A stretch of DNA of 64,000 nucleotides from Iris pallida (GCA_029216955.1 JANAVB010009599.1:2993240-3057239); one strand, 5' to 3'. Positions 33,401 to 45,610 are shown, counted from the stretch's first letter. Notes: generated by a model not told the origin, from the sequence alone. Made by a program: numbers and translations.

Positions 33401-34214
33401 CTAGTTGACTTTCCTTTTCCCTTTACTGGCTTGTAACATCCGCATTACAGAAGCTGCAACTTTTTATGTCCTCCTTCTCCTTGTAGTACAATATGCAACC
33501 GTTGCGACAACAATCTATCTTATCGTACCCTAGTCCCAGTTTTTGGACCATCATCTTTGACTTATAGAAGTTTTTTGGGAGATCGTTTGATTCCTTCGGT
33601 AAGATCTCTCTCGCTAGTTGTGTAATCCGATCATAGCAAGCTTGTGGCAAGTTAAAATCAGACTTTATGCTCAACAACCGCATTGTCACTGACAGTACGG
33701 AATGAGTATCACAACCAGGATGTAGAGGAGTATCTGTATCCTGAAACATATCATAGAACTCCTTCGCCTCGGGATTAGGATCCTCCGGATCAAAATTAGG
33801 CCCTGCTGCATCGTACACCATATCTCGTACAAGATTCTGCAGGTCTCCATAATCAACAGAGCATCCTTCATCTTTGATGACAAAATCCGTTGCAGTATTA
33901 TCATTAAAAGCATAAGTAGCAGCATTCGCAACCTGTCTTTCCGCATATAGTTCACCTTACGATAACCACATGTCATAATCACGTACGAAATTCTTACGGG
34001 TCAAATGATCTCTCATAGTCACCACTTCTTCGTAATGTCTATTGCGACAATTACGACATGGGCACTTGATTTTGGTACCGTCCATGTACTGAGCTTTGCT
34101 CATGGCATACTTTAGAAACACTTCCATGCCTGTCTGAAAATTACCACTCACACCTATTCTGCTCTCATGTTGTCGTTTGTACATCTATGTACGATCAAAA
34201 AAGTAACGATCCAT
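30429..34214 (-). pseudogene. CACTA-2 tnp2-type transposase, decayed
   Basis: Same gene structure as in CACTA-1: MDRYF start at 34,214, Transpos_assoc domain (CPCRNCRN near 34,050), tnp2 region (33,820-32,500), DUF4218-like region (HVFMERLLPIALRE, 32,190-31,900), DUF4216-like exon (31,255-30,959) and acidic tail with (GAA)n. It has a TGG-to-TAG early in the Transpos_assoc domain and a different set of frameshifts from CACTA-1 (for example near 32,745 and 33,150), so the two copies decayed independently. Where one copy is broken the other often shows the intact codon, which is how I placed the damage. Confidence 0.88.
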
Positions 34215-34324
34215 CGCAGATTGGAGGTAAAAATCTGTATCATAAGACTAACAGAATTACTATGTAATTATGTACTCACCAATAACCAGATGTAACTGGA
34301 GTCCTTGGGCCTATCATGCAGTAA

Positions 34325-35064
34325 TTGGTGGATCCGCTGGTATAGGCCGGATATACTTAGTATCGACCGTATTAGATTAGTATCGGTCTATCGGTTTGGT
34401 ATAGGACATATCAGATTGGTATTGGCCTTAACAAATTGGTATCGTCCTATCTGATATGTACATGTATCGGCCGTATAGCTAGGATTCATATTAGCCTTAT
34501 CGATTTGGTATTGGTCATATTCAATAGGTATCGGCCGTGTCGGATTAGTATCGACCGTTTCGGATTAGTATCGTAGAAGGTTTAGTAACAACTGTACTTG
34601 AATTTCTCTCTTCTCGAGCTAGAATACCATTGCAAGAGAGTCACCAGATCGTGGCTAGTTACAGTAACATACATGCTTCCTTTTCCATCAGGAAAAGCAA
34701 GATTAAAAAGGAAGCATGTATGTTCTGTAACTGGCCAGCTATGCTCTCGTGACTCTCTTGCAATGGTAATCTAGCTCTAGAAGAGAGAAATCCAAGTACA
34801 GTTGTTACTAAACCTTCCACCATACTAATCTGATACTGCCGATACTAATCCGATATGCCGATACCTATCGGATATGGTCGATACCGAATTGATAAGGCCA
34901 ATAAGAATTCTAACTATACGACCGATACATATTGGATAGGACAATACCAATTTGCTAAGACCAATACCAACCGATATGGCCTATACCCAACCGATAGACC
35001 GATACTAATCTGATACGGTCAATACTTATAATTACCTACAGTCGAGGAGGTTGATCCGCTGGTA
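34325..35064. repeat. Long palindrome (arms about 365 bp) before the CACTA-2 transposase
   Basis: Inverted arms meet near 34,693, where GGAAGCATGTATGTT faces its complement. Arms contain GGTTTAGTAACAACTGTACTT, TCTCTCTTCTCGAGCTAGA and many GATACCGAT-like units. GATCCGCTGGTA occurs as a direct repeat at both outer edges. CACTA-3 carries the same structure at 56,719-57,465. Confidence 0.88.
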
Positions 35065-35097
35065 CATCCATGTACGATCAACAAAGTAACGATCCAT
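35032..35097 (-). pseudogene. Second, partial copy of the transposase start codon region
   Basis: MDRYFVDRTWMY is encoded from 35,097 leftward, then runs into the palindrome edge and stops soon after. It duplicates the first 12 codons of the real transposase start at 34,214. CACTA-3 has the same partial copy at 56,683-56,718. Confidence 0.8.
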
Positions 35098-35276
35098 TTC
35101 AATTTGGATGTGAAAATCTGTATCGTAAGACAAACTAAACATAATTAGTTCGATACCGATACCGATTTCGATACTCAATGAAATAGTCCGATATCGATAC
35201 CGATACCGATACAAATTGGTGGTGGGATGAGCCATAATCCGCTGATTTGGTTTGGGTTTTGGTTTTGATTTCGAAC

Positions 35277-35480
35277 ATACTAAATTTTAAAAAATTCGGT
35301 TCGGTTTCGGATTTGAATATACTAAATTCGGTTCGGTTTCGGTTTTCAATATACTAAATTTACTTATTCGGTTTCGGTTTTGAATATACTAAATTCGGTT
35401 CGGTTTCGGTTTTGAATATACTAAATTCGTTTCGGTTTCGGTTTTCAACATACTAAATTCGGTTCGGTTTCGGTCCAAAG
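35277..35480. repeat. Tandem TTCGGTTCGGTTTCGG repeats, unit about 33 bp
   Basis: Five or six units of an ATACTAAATTCGGTTCGGTT-type sequence, each ending TTTGAAT or TTTTCAA. Non-coding. Confidence 0.85.
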
Positions 35481-35493
35481 TTTATATATACTC

Positions 35494-35812
<319 letters not shown>

Positions 35813-35814
35813 CC

Positions 35815-36200
35815 GACCCCCCGCGGCCAGACCCTAACCCCCCTCGTAGCCCACCCCCAACCCCCCCACCACCCCTCCAACCTCCACTCCCACGACCAGC
35901 CACCCCCAACCCCCCAGGACCAGCCTTTCCGCGGCCAGCCCCCCAAACCCCCCCGTTGGCCAGCGCCCCCCGCAGCCCACCCCCAACACCCCCCGGGGCC
36001 AGCTTCCCCGCGGCCAGACCCCCCCCAAACCCCCCCGGCCATCCCCCCCACAGCCCACCCCCAACCCCCCGGGGCCAGCCTTCCCGCGGCCAGCCCCCCC
36101 GCTGCCCGCCACCTCCCACCACCCCTACCCCACCACCGCCGGCACCCCCCACGGCGACCCCCACCACCGCCAGCTTCACCCGCGATGACCCCCACCCCCA
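35815..36200. repeat. C-rich degenerate minisatellite in CACTA-2
   Basis: Repeated CCGCGGCCAGCCCCCC and CAGCCCACCCCCAACCCCCC units. It occupies the same place in the element as the GC minisatellites of CACTA-1 and CACTA-3, but with a different unit, so that slot seems prone to GC-rich repeats. Long Gly/Pro ORFs are spurious. Confidence 0.85.
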
Positions 36201-36208
36201 CCCCCCGC

Positions 36209-36560
36209 TAGGGGTGCAACTCGGGCGGGTTGGGTCGGGTTTGAGGTCAACCCGAGCCCAAACCGATAGATCATAAGCCTAGTCCAAGCTCAAGCCCGAC
36301 CCGACTTCGGGTTCAACATATGAAGCCCAATACCAAGCCCGGAGGATCGGGTTGGGCTCGGGTTGGGTCGGGTCCATCGGGTTTATCAGACTATAATATG
36401 ATATTTGAAATAATTTTAAACAAGAATAATATTAAATGCATAATCAAATAGCAATCAAGTCTCGATCATTACAAAATAAAACTGAAATGAGATTTAGGAC
36501 AAGGAATTGAAGTGTTCGGGTGAAAAAATTATAGTTTAACTTTTTATTTAAGTAGCATAA

Positions 36561-36620
<60 letters not shown>

Positions 36621-36811
36621 TATATGTATGTCGGGTTTCGGGTTCTTCGGGTTACCCAACACATGAACCCAAGCCCAACCCGATTTTTGATCGGGTTCAA
36701 ATATTTTAACCCGAACCCGAGCCCAAACCCGAATATCTTCAACCCTAACCCAACCCATTAACGGGTTTACCCGATCGGGTTCGGGTTTAGCCCGCCCGAG
36801 TTGCACCCCTA
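36209..36811. mobile_element. hAT-type MITE, 603 bp, with 8-bp target duplication
   Basis: Terminal inverted repeats TAGGGGTGCAACTCGGGCGGG at both ends, inside a direct repeat CCCCCCGC (36,201-36,208 and 36,812-36,819). An 8-bp duplication and a TAGGG-type terminus are typical of hAT. No transposase is inside; there is a (TA)n run at about 36,567-36,617 and repeated GGGTTCGGG/CCCGAACCC. Nested in the C-rich repeat of CACTA-2. Confidence 0.93.
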
Positions 36812-36871
36812 CCCCCCGCTGCCCACCCCCTCCCACCACCGTCGGCTACCCTCTGCCTCCCACCGCCGCCT

Positions 36872-36872
36872 A

Positions 36873-36910
<38 letters not shown>

Positions 36911-36958
36911 TTACCTCGATCGTACGCATCCAAGAGAGAGAGAGAGAGAGGAGAGAGT
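36872..36958. repeat. (GA)n tracts in CACTA-2 5' region
   Basis: The counterpart, inverted, of the CT tracts in CACTA-1 and CACTA-3. Confidence 0.9.
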
Positions 36959-36992
36959 TACCCCCCCTTCGGTTCAACTTAAGCTAGGCTTT

Positions 36993-37428
36993 TAACTTAG
37001 CGACGGACTAGCGACGGATAAAAATCCGTCGCTACTTAGTCGTTAATCTCACGCGATTTTTTTAAATTTTTCCAACCACTTAGTGACCACTTAGCGACGG
37101 ACAGTATGTCCATCGCTAATATCCCATCATCTGGTCGACGGATTATCCGTCGCTAAGTAGTCGTCAATTCCCCCGCCAACTAGTGACATTTTCCCATAAT
37201 TTTTTTTAACATTTTTCCGCCAATTAGTGACTACCGAGTGACTACTTGCCGACGGGTTTTTATTCTGTCGCTATATAACCGACGGCGCGCCGACGGATAG
37301 GCGACGGATGTTCACCCTTAAAAAAAATGGTACGCGATTAGCCGGGAAGTCGTCGCCAGGTTGTCGGTAGTCCGTCGCTACTGACGACGGATTTATTCCG
37401 TCGCTAAAATGCCGTCACCAATTAACTG
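36993..37428. repeat. 5' subterminal GCGACGG array of CACTA-2
   Basis: Direct and inverted GCGACGGA units up to the right terminus. Confidence 0.85.
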
Positions 37429-39151
37429 TATTTTGGTAGTGATGTAGACCAAAGAAAATACTATCTATGTGTTTTAAAGTACCTTTTTGATATGTGATTG
37501 GTCTAGGGACAGTTACACTGTGATGTCTACGATGTCAAAATAGCAATAAAATAAATAATGTCTACGTTATCTACTTTGCAGAAAATAAACAATGTCTACG
37601 ATATCTACTTTGTAGGAAATAAACAATGTCTACTTTGCAGTAAATAAATAATATCTATGATGTCTACAATGTCTACGGTCAGATCACACATCTGATTGGT
37701 ACTTTCCCTTCCCGATATAACATGTAAGAATATGACAAGATATGAAAGAGAGACAATATATGGTATCCGTGTGACAAGCGTGTCAAGAATCAAATATAAA
37801 ATGTCTAATAATGAAATATAGTAATTAACAATATCGAAAACAAATAACAAATGTACTCACCTGGGGTCCTTTGCTGGTGAAACCGATAATACCAATCACT
37901 CAGTGTGCCACACAAAATCAAACTCGCGCAACAATCTCCAAATGCTGAAACAAACATCACAAATACGTTTGGTATAAAAGAAATGACTAAAAATGCCTGT
38001 CCAAAAGTCTAATTCTGGACACAGGGGCAAAATCATAATTTTTGGTCAAAACGATGCCCACCGTTGGATCCACATTTTACCGAAAAATGTGCCAGTACCT
38101 ACGATCTCTAAAGTCATCAAACTATATGTCTATGGGACTCGTTTGACGAGACGAACCCAACCGTATGTCCAAAGTTGGATTCCGGTGGGCCGTGCACAAA
38201 TTCGTCCATTGGATCAGGTTGTGGGCCCGCCAAAAGGATATTCCGGTTGACCTTTTCAGAATCGGACCAAACTAGGCATACAGGACAAAAAAATGATACG
38301 GTCCTGTTGGCACAAGTTTCGTCTCGAGATGACTAACGTGTACGAAGTTATAGGCTAGTTTGCAAAGAGGCCGATACGGGGTATCTCGACGGATACGCCT
38401 CGATTTCGTCGCGCATATACAGCAAAATCGAGTTCCGTCGATTCCTATACGTCCGTAACATCCGTACACGTTTTTCGATGCTCACGGATTGCGACCACGT
38501 CGCCCGGTTTATTGGGGCACACACCGTATCGAAAAAATGCTTAAGTTTTGGGATTTTTCGAAAGCTATTTTTTCTAAACTTTGAAGCTGAAATAACAACA
38601 ATTTAATAAATAAAAAGTAAAACTATCAGTTGGGTTTCTATCTCATATATGTTGTCGATAACCCTATTCAATTAGATTCTTGAAACAATCAGTGGATTGA
38701 CAATGGCTTGCCTTCCAAATCGGGGTCTGAAGACAGCTCTCTCTCTCTCTATTCATGAACATAATTTTTACCCATGTTTATGACAATTTCCTGGGAAATC
38801 TATTCGAGCATGCTCAAATCTATTTGAAGGGTTATGTAGATGGTCATATTACTTACACAAAGGATTTGCTAGATCAAAATTTTATTGAGCGGATAGGGAG
38901 AAAACTGACTGTGAAGGGGGTTGATCGCTGCGACTGCTGCTACTTTGGATGTGCCCTGTTTGGACGGTTTGGCCATCTTCGGCACCACCACAACTGACCG
39001 ACGGTGGTCCAGGGCCGCACGCAGGTGAAGGGTCGCGAGGGGGGTAGCGGTTTTGGAATTAAGGTTTGCGTTATTATAGGTTTCTCCCTCTCGTTATGTA
39101 TAGGGAAACATGGGTCCTTATGGGCTCGGGCTTGGTTGGGACCGTGGTCGG

Positions 39152-39154
<3 letters not shown>

Positions 39155-39230
<76 letters not shown>
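39155..39230. repeat. (TA)n microsatellite
   Basis: About 37 TA units. The Tyr/Ile ORFs here are artefacts. Confidence 0.95.
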
Positions 39231-39233
<3 letters not shown>

Positions 39234-39353
39234 GTTAGGGAGAGGGGCTCACTTAGGGGAGGTCCCAAGTTCGAGCCCCCCTCGTGGGCATGGGATGGCT
39301 GGGTGGTTACGGGGCGGCCACGGTCCCAAGCTGACGGCCTCAAGAAATGGACA

Positions 39354-39356
<3 letters not shown>
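39230..39356 (+). mobile_element. Possible tRNA-derived SINE fragment
   Basis: AGTGGTTAGG (A-box-like) is followed about 35 bp later by AAGTTCGAGCCCC (B-box-like, close to GGTTCRANYCC). The CTCACTTAGGGGAGGTC between them is like plant SINE heads. It sits between two long (TA)n arrays, so ends and target duplication cannot be placed. Confidence 0.45.

Positions 39357-39420
<64 letters not shown>
39357..39420. repeat. (TA)n microsatellite
   Basis: About 31 TA units directly after the SINE-like unit. Confidence 0.95.
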
Positions 39421-39421
<1 letters not shown>

Positions 39422-39835
39422 ACTATTTAGAATATATATATAAACAAATAAAAATCTAATTTTTTTATAAAAATCCCTAAAATCCCCAAAAATATATATT
39501 TTAAATATTTTGTAAAAGTTTACCTATTATGATTATATCAAGATCATTAAATAGATTATTAAAATCCAACGCAAGCTATTTAGAATATAAATACTATAAT
39601 TTATATTACATAAAAGTAATTATAATCGTAATAATAAATATTTGTAAATTTATTAAACAAGACTAACTTATAACCTATAAAATCTATAAGACTCACACAC
39701 CCTCATTCCATGCAAATTATTTAATATCTAAAATACTTATATTTATTAAACCAAAAAGCTCATATATTAAAATTAACCATTAATAAAATTAACTAAATAA
39801 TGTTTATAAAATTTTTGGAAAACAGGGGGTTTACA

Positions 39836-40062
39836 AAACCCAACCGGAGGGAGCCAAGGAAGAAGAAGACCGTTGTGATGACGATGGTGAGGCGGCGCCC
39901 CAGCCAGTTGAAGGTGCATCCAGCCAGGGTGGAGCCGACCAAGGCATAGACGTTGAGGATGTCGCTGATGTGGAGGTCGTCCTTGATGAAGATTGAGGCT
40001 CCACTCATCATAGCAATATCATAGCCCATGAGAATGGAAGTCATGGGAGCAAAAATATACAT
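39836..40062 (-). pseudogene. Fragment of a polyol/monosaccharide transporter gene (MFS)
   Basis: The minus-strand frame reads MTSILMGYDIAMMSGA, IFIKDDLHISD, then ILNVYALVGS, GRR and a hydrophobic stretch. This is the N-terminal part of plant polyol transporters (loop after helix 1, helix 2 and the GRR loop). About nine residues are missing between ISD and ILNVY. Homology stops at 39,836, where LTR-like DNA begins. Upstream codons do not form a convincing start. A host gene fragment, either captured by a transposon or left from a broken gene. Confidence 0.75.
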
Positions 40063-40120
40063 AGACGAGCAAGAGTTAAAGTTAGGCACAAAAGAATAAG
40101 TCTCTCTTTGAGAAAAATAA

Positions 40121-40293
40121 TGGCGTCGCCCTTCATTCCCTCGCAGCTCCTCTCCTCTTCCTCGCCCTCCTTTCATTCTTTCATGTCCATGCCTCGATTG
40201 AAGAGGTGTGCGAGAAGGCGAGATCAGAGTACTATGGCTACTACATGTCCATGCTTAAGAATGTCGGCGTAGGGTACGGTTGAATAATACCGG
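40121..40293 (+). pseudogene. Possible fragment of a secreted-protein gene
   Basis: One plus-strand frame gives a signal-peptide-like hydrophobic stretch (AAPLLFLALLSFFHVHA) followed by SIEEVCEKARSEYYGYY and then TGA. The pattern of a signal peptide, then a short helix with one Cys, recalls plant invertase/pectin methylesterase inhibitors, but the second Cys is absent and the match is weak. It lies head to head with the transporter fragment. Confidence 0.3.
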
Positions 40294-40299
40294 CCTTCT

Positions 40300-41750
40300 G
40301 AAGATTATCCCTATTAGCAAGGGATTCAACCTATGCCTCCAGATTTCTAAGAGGGTTTAGGGGTGGTGTTGGGATATTTGACTGAGCCATATGAACTTCT
40401 AGTTTTAGCCTACCCCAGAGACTGCTACAATGGGTGGTGTTGCTGCAGAATTAATCTTGATTATCTTCCACCTGATCAAAAAGTGGGTGGACATGCGGTA
40501 TTGGTGCAATAGTTCTTCGAAAGGCCATCATTTGTTGCATGATGCCTCATAGGGTCTCAAACCATACACTTGATCCTGATTCATCCTACGGGACTCATGA
40601 GACCTCATATAGTTGACTAGGTTGTATTGATGTAGATATTTGCCTTGAGGGACATACAAAACTCATGTGGTTGACTACCCTATTTTGATACTAAATTTTT
40701 TCCTTTGGGATTTACTGATCACCTGAGGGTAGCTGTTCGACACTGTTGATTTTTGTCCCATGGGACTTCTAATACCCCATGTGGTTGTACTGACTTGTAT
40801 TCCAATGGCCATCTATAGTGCCTAATACAACGACATCCTCACTTGCTGTAATGCTCCAGTCCTAAAATACGTAGGACTAGGAACATAGACATGCCAGTTG
40901 TATTCATATGAAGTACATGGGCCTCGTATGAATACATAAGCTGTAAGATGCATTAACCACAACTAACTAATCTCATCCACGAAATGAAAGAATAAAAGAT
41001 GTCATATAATCAACTATGAATTGTCATTGGTATATGTAGTTTGGCGGAGACAAATCCACTACCAACTATGAAAAGAAATACATAACAAAAAAAAGAGTTT
41101 GGCGAGCGAAGCAAAGACGATCAAAGTGCAATCATCCGTGAAGAAATAGAGATGATCATGGCCACGGCTAGAATACCTGCGAAAGATAAGAGCACACACC
41201 TGGCGAGATAACCAGGTCCTCAGAGGGACGTAACAAGACACATAATATCATGCCAATATAGCTGAATATAAATTGCTCAAATAAATAAGTTAATTGAATT
41301 ATAACATGGTCCAATACACACCTATTGAACTAGCGTACCATCCCCCCAACCAAACAAGGACAAGAGATGGTAAACTAATTTACGATGACGTATCTTTCCA
41401 TGCTATGAATCTAATATGGTATCCGGACCCCAACAAGCTTCAATACCTTCTCATCGAAGTAGTTAGCCACACCTACAACCAAACAAGGACAAGATGTGAC
41501 GAACTAATCTGCGACAAGTTATTGTTCCAAGCCACGGTCAAATACAAGTATCCAAACCAAAAGTACTCATACCTAAAGGATAAAGGTGCCTAACCGTTCT
41601 AAGTGAAATGTGGTTAAGAACAATCCTTCCTACGCATGGGTCCTGGCTAAAATAGGATCGGCATAGTCCTTCCTTGGGGCACCAGAGGCCCAATCAATAA
41701 GAGCATAACGTTCTACAGTGATGGAACTGAAGATTCCCAGGATGCTTCCT
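40300..41750. other. Non-coding repeat-like DNA, no gene seen
   Basis: 40,350-40,850 has short similar stretches such as CATGTGGTTGACTA/CATATAGTTGACTA and CCCATGTGGTTGTACTGAC. 41,290-41,590 has a partly repeated segment around CCAAACAAGGACAAGA (two copies, about 130 bp apart). No protein similarity found. Confidence 0.4.
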
Positions 41751-42988
41751 TTGGTGTGCGTATTGATCGATAGAAAGTTAAACAGATCTAATACGTGTTC
41801 TAATCCTTCATAGACGAAAACTAGGGTTCATGAATTATACCTGCGGCGGAAAGGAGACAAGTAATTCCTGGCAATCTCGAGCGGACGACCCCAAGATCTT
41901 CTGCATGTATTCCTTCCTCGAGTTGGACGTCGTGTGAGCGACGATCTCCCAACCTTTTCTTCTCCTTGGCAGCCCTCTTTTTCTCTCCTTACGTGAATCA
42001 CGAATTTAGAAAAAATTTCAGATTTTTGATCAGTAATCTGGCGGCCAGAGAATAGAGGATATATATAGGCTACGGCAGGGACCATGAGGAGAAATTAGGG
42101 TTAGGCCTCCTAACGGATCTGGATATCCCGTGTTCAGCCCGAACACATAATCCAAGCCCATTAACAATAGCTCGGTCCACTAATGAGCTATTGTTGCACT
42201 ACCTCCCTAATCCCAAATTATGTTTGTGGGCTCCTTTTATTATATGCTCGTTTGGCTCTCCATGTTAAGATATCGTATGTCCGTCGATCAAATCAAGTTA
42301 CTGACAACTATATTGATTCGACATCTTTTATTCTTAAGTAATACCGCTCAACTTTATTTTTCATGTCGGATATATTCTACCTGCAGGATTTACATGACAA
42401 TCCTTATGAGCTCCTTAAGAGGACATCATCAACCCGATATATCAGGACATGGATTCCATTTATAATCAACAGCCCATCATACATACATTGTTATTACCCA
42501 ATTCATAGAGGTTGTTGATCCATAATGAATCTCACTCTTTTATGAGTCAAAGTAATGCACACTGCATATACATGTCCATTATTATATTCGGATTAAGAGC
42601 ACAAGTATCCATAATAACAGAGGTGTTTGTTCTCTTATGTAGTCAGTACAAAGAGAACAACCTCAAGTGGTCCTGTTCAATACACACAAAGTGTACTAGT
42701 GTAAACCTATAGTCAAGATAGACTAATACCATATTACACTACAACCTTTCCAATAGATTGTCCAAGTCCATCTAGGTTGTGAACTATTTATATACTCCAT
42801 AGGAAACTGATAATATGATCTTCTGTGTGACACCACACACCATATTATCTACAATATAGAATATCAGACATTTGCATTAACACTTGCAACAAATACAATA
42901 TGCAAATATTTGTCCATATGATTCTCATTCAAAATTTAAAGAAATAAGGTTACTACAAAAGTGATGCTTTTAGTATATAACCCTAACA
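41750..42988 (-). repeat. Copia-type LTR (solo or fragment), left end uncertain
   Basis: On the minus strand it starts TGTTAGGGTTATATACTAAAAG at 42,988, a start I know from plant copia LTRs, and runs through a TATA box near 42,056-42,064 (TATATATATCC context) to a CG-rich transcribed part. The left end lies somewhere near 41,600-41,800. There is no internal coding region on either side, so it may be a solo LTR. ORFs inside are not convincing. Confidence 0.55.
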
Positions 42989-44224
42989 CACAGAACGTCA
43001 GTGGCCGTTAGTAATCATGGGTAATCTTACATGTGTCTCCGGCGGAGCTCACGGGTTACAAAAGGGAAAGTGCATAGTAGCTCATACGCCAAGGCAAACT
43101 AGCATGCAATTTTATTAGCGGTTAATCCTATCGCACGGCTTATACGTACTGGTGGCCAGCCAATCACGCACGTCCGTGTTCTACACGCGACACACAACTT
43201 CATGATACAACGTGTCAAGTCCATGAATGCAACACACAAGGTGGTCCCTTAAATCTAGGTTTAACGTATAAGAAAAATAATACATAGCAGGAATTATAAC
43301 TGAACAGTAAGTTCTAACAAGTTATGCCATGTATCACAGTTTATTTTGTATAAAGAAAATGATGAATAATGCATGAAATATGAGCTAAATAAATAAACAG
43401 CAAATGGCAATATGTCTTGCCTGGTAGGACGCCTGGTGTACTACAATGATCAATGTGGCACTAACTATGACTTCGGGTAACAACTACACAACGTGACCTC
43501 TGATGGTGGCACGGACAGTTCTATTGGGTCCAGAAGGGTCAAATTAGTTGGGGTCGATAAGAGGAAGTACAAATTTGGCGAGGGAATATGAATAATAGGA
43601 CTAATTGCAGAGGAGGAAGATAATCGAAGAAATTTGGCTAAATAAATATATATAATTTTAGAAAAATATCTACAATTTTGGAATCTAGATTTTATCAGTA
43701 AAATAAACTGTTAGGAATAATACATTGAAAAGTCAAAATCATTTTGGGCTAAACTCTAAGTTTGTAAAATATATGAATTTAGGTTAAAAATCTATATTTT
43801 ACATATCATAAAAACAATAATAAATATTTGGGCTTCTAAACTAATTTTGAAAAATAGTTATAGATCCAAAGCCTTATAGTATTACAATTATAATTTTAAG
43901 AAATTATATTTTTTTATATATATATATAATTTAATAAAGTAATAAAAAAACAAAAATAACACTAAGAATCATATATTTATACTAAGTATTAGGATAGATA
44001 CCTATATTTATATAATTATAACAAAATATCTTTTGATAAAAGTAAATATAATAAAATAATAATACTGATAATAATACTAATAATCATAACTAGAAAAACT
44101 AATATCCATAAACTAAACCGTAATAATAATAATAAAACTAACATATTAATAATAATAATAATAATAATAAAAGTTTACAAAATACCTATAGATGGTTTCG
44201 TTCATTGCTATTAGACTCTAATAA

Positions 44225-45600
44225 TTAGAGAGAAGAATGAAGAAGCATCAGTAGGAGAAAGGAATGAGAGGAGGAGAGAGAAAAGAGAGGGTGTGGAAGT
44301 GAGCGGAGAGAGCTGGGAGGAAGGAGAGGCGAGAGCGGTTCGTGAGAGCGGGAGGGAGACTCGGAGGGAGTGACTCGGCCGGGGATCGTCGACGGACGGG
44401 CACAGAGATCGGGATGGCCAGGGCTGCAGTGCTGTGCTCCGGTGGGTAGGGCACGTGGCTTGTCGGAGTTCTCAACTGGTGCGGCGGACCAATGCGGTGG
44501 CGGTTCCAGATCCGGCCGACGGCCATGGGGAGGGACGGCATATAACGGAAGAAAGGGAGGAGAACGGGGCGCTGTGGTGGCCGCGGCCAAGGGAGGCGGC
44601 GGAGCGCACGGGGACGCGGAGGTTGGGCGCGGAGGCAGAGGCGGCGCTCGCGGATCCGGTCGGCGGCAAAGAGGGGTTTTGCTCACCGGGAGGTGGCGCG
44701 ACGGCGTGGCGACGACCGCACGCAGGGAGGGTCAGTCAACGAGCGGCTGGGCGAGTGGTGGTTGGGCTTGGTCGGATCTGGGAGTCGCAGGAGCTCTCAT
44801 CGAGGGCTCGGCACTACGGGGATGGTGTTCGTCGACAGGCCGAGGTAAGGGCGGCGGTGGTGGTTGATGTTGGTTTTTGGGTTTTCCTTATTCTTTATTC
44901 TTGTTGGTGGTGGTGATTTATTTTGGGGACGGTGGTGGTGATGGTTACGCCGATGGTGGCGTTGGGCGTGCCGTGGCGACGGCGGTGGCTGGGAGGTGTG
45001 GCTATGTTTGGAGAAGACGGGCTGGCTTCGACGGGATATTGGACGATGGGGGGTGTATTGGCTGGGGAGTTGGACACGGTGAAGAAGAGGCTGTGATGGC
45101 GGCGGTCTGCGGTACTTTATGGAGACGGGCGCGGCGGAGAAGAGGTTGGGGTCGGGTCTGTCTTGGCTCGGGACATGGTGGTCTGGTCCGTGGTGGCGGG
45201 TCCTGTCAAGCTGGAAGTCGGTTCGACGTGGGTGATTTGGAGAAGTCGACATTGGTGGTCGGTCGAGGTAGTGGTGGCTGGGCTAGTGGTGCGGTCGCAG
45301 GGAACGGAGTCGAACGGTTGGTTGGCGTGGGATCGATAAGTGATGAGGGCAGAGGTGGTGGCGCGAGCAGAGCCAGGAGGCAGGGCAAACTAGGGATAGG
45401 TTTAGGAATGGTGATGTATCGTATCGGGATTGTGTCCTGTGCGATACGAATTTGGATGTCCGGGTGTGTCGGACGGGAAGAGACATATGTATATGTAAAG
45501 AAAAATAAGTAGTGGATGGGACACGGATACGGACATGGACACGATGCACTCACGGTTGACTTTGTGGAGTTTAATTGAAGTCTATGGAAAAAGCGCAAAG
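44225..45600. other. GC-rich block with open frames on both strands, probably not a gene
   Basis: Long Gly/Arg/Trp- and Pro/Ser-rich ORFs occur on both strands at once, as expected from composition. No domain is recognisable. It lies downstream of the TATA box at 45,611 within the LTR and probably is its R/U5 or leader. Confidence 0.5.
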
Positions 45601-45610
45601 ATGAGCTCTC

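Larger units (their letters stand above)
37442..39835. other. Unclassified repeat DNA, possible LTR ending at 39,835
   Basis: No gene. 37,535-37,680 has short tandem AATAAACAATGTCTACG/TCTACTTTGCAG units. 38,000-38,530 resembles non-coding LTR DNA. An AT-rich stretch ends GGGGGTTTACA at 39,835; on the minus strand this is a TGTAAACCCCC start, like a gypsy LTR, placed exactly where the transporter fragment breaks off. The left LTR end was not found. Confidence 0.35.

Noticed and set aside
39230..39356. A genuine tRNA gene
   Set aside because: Only box-like segments are present; I could not form a cloverleaf with acceptor and anticodon stems.
41294..41593. A 99-codon ORF with an internal repeat
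   Set aside because: The repeat is at the DNA level in non-coding LTR-like sequence; no family recognised.
44225..45600. Possible GC-rich host gene
   Set aside because: Open on both strands in several frames, no recognisable domain, and placed behind a TATA box within LTR-like DNA.
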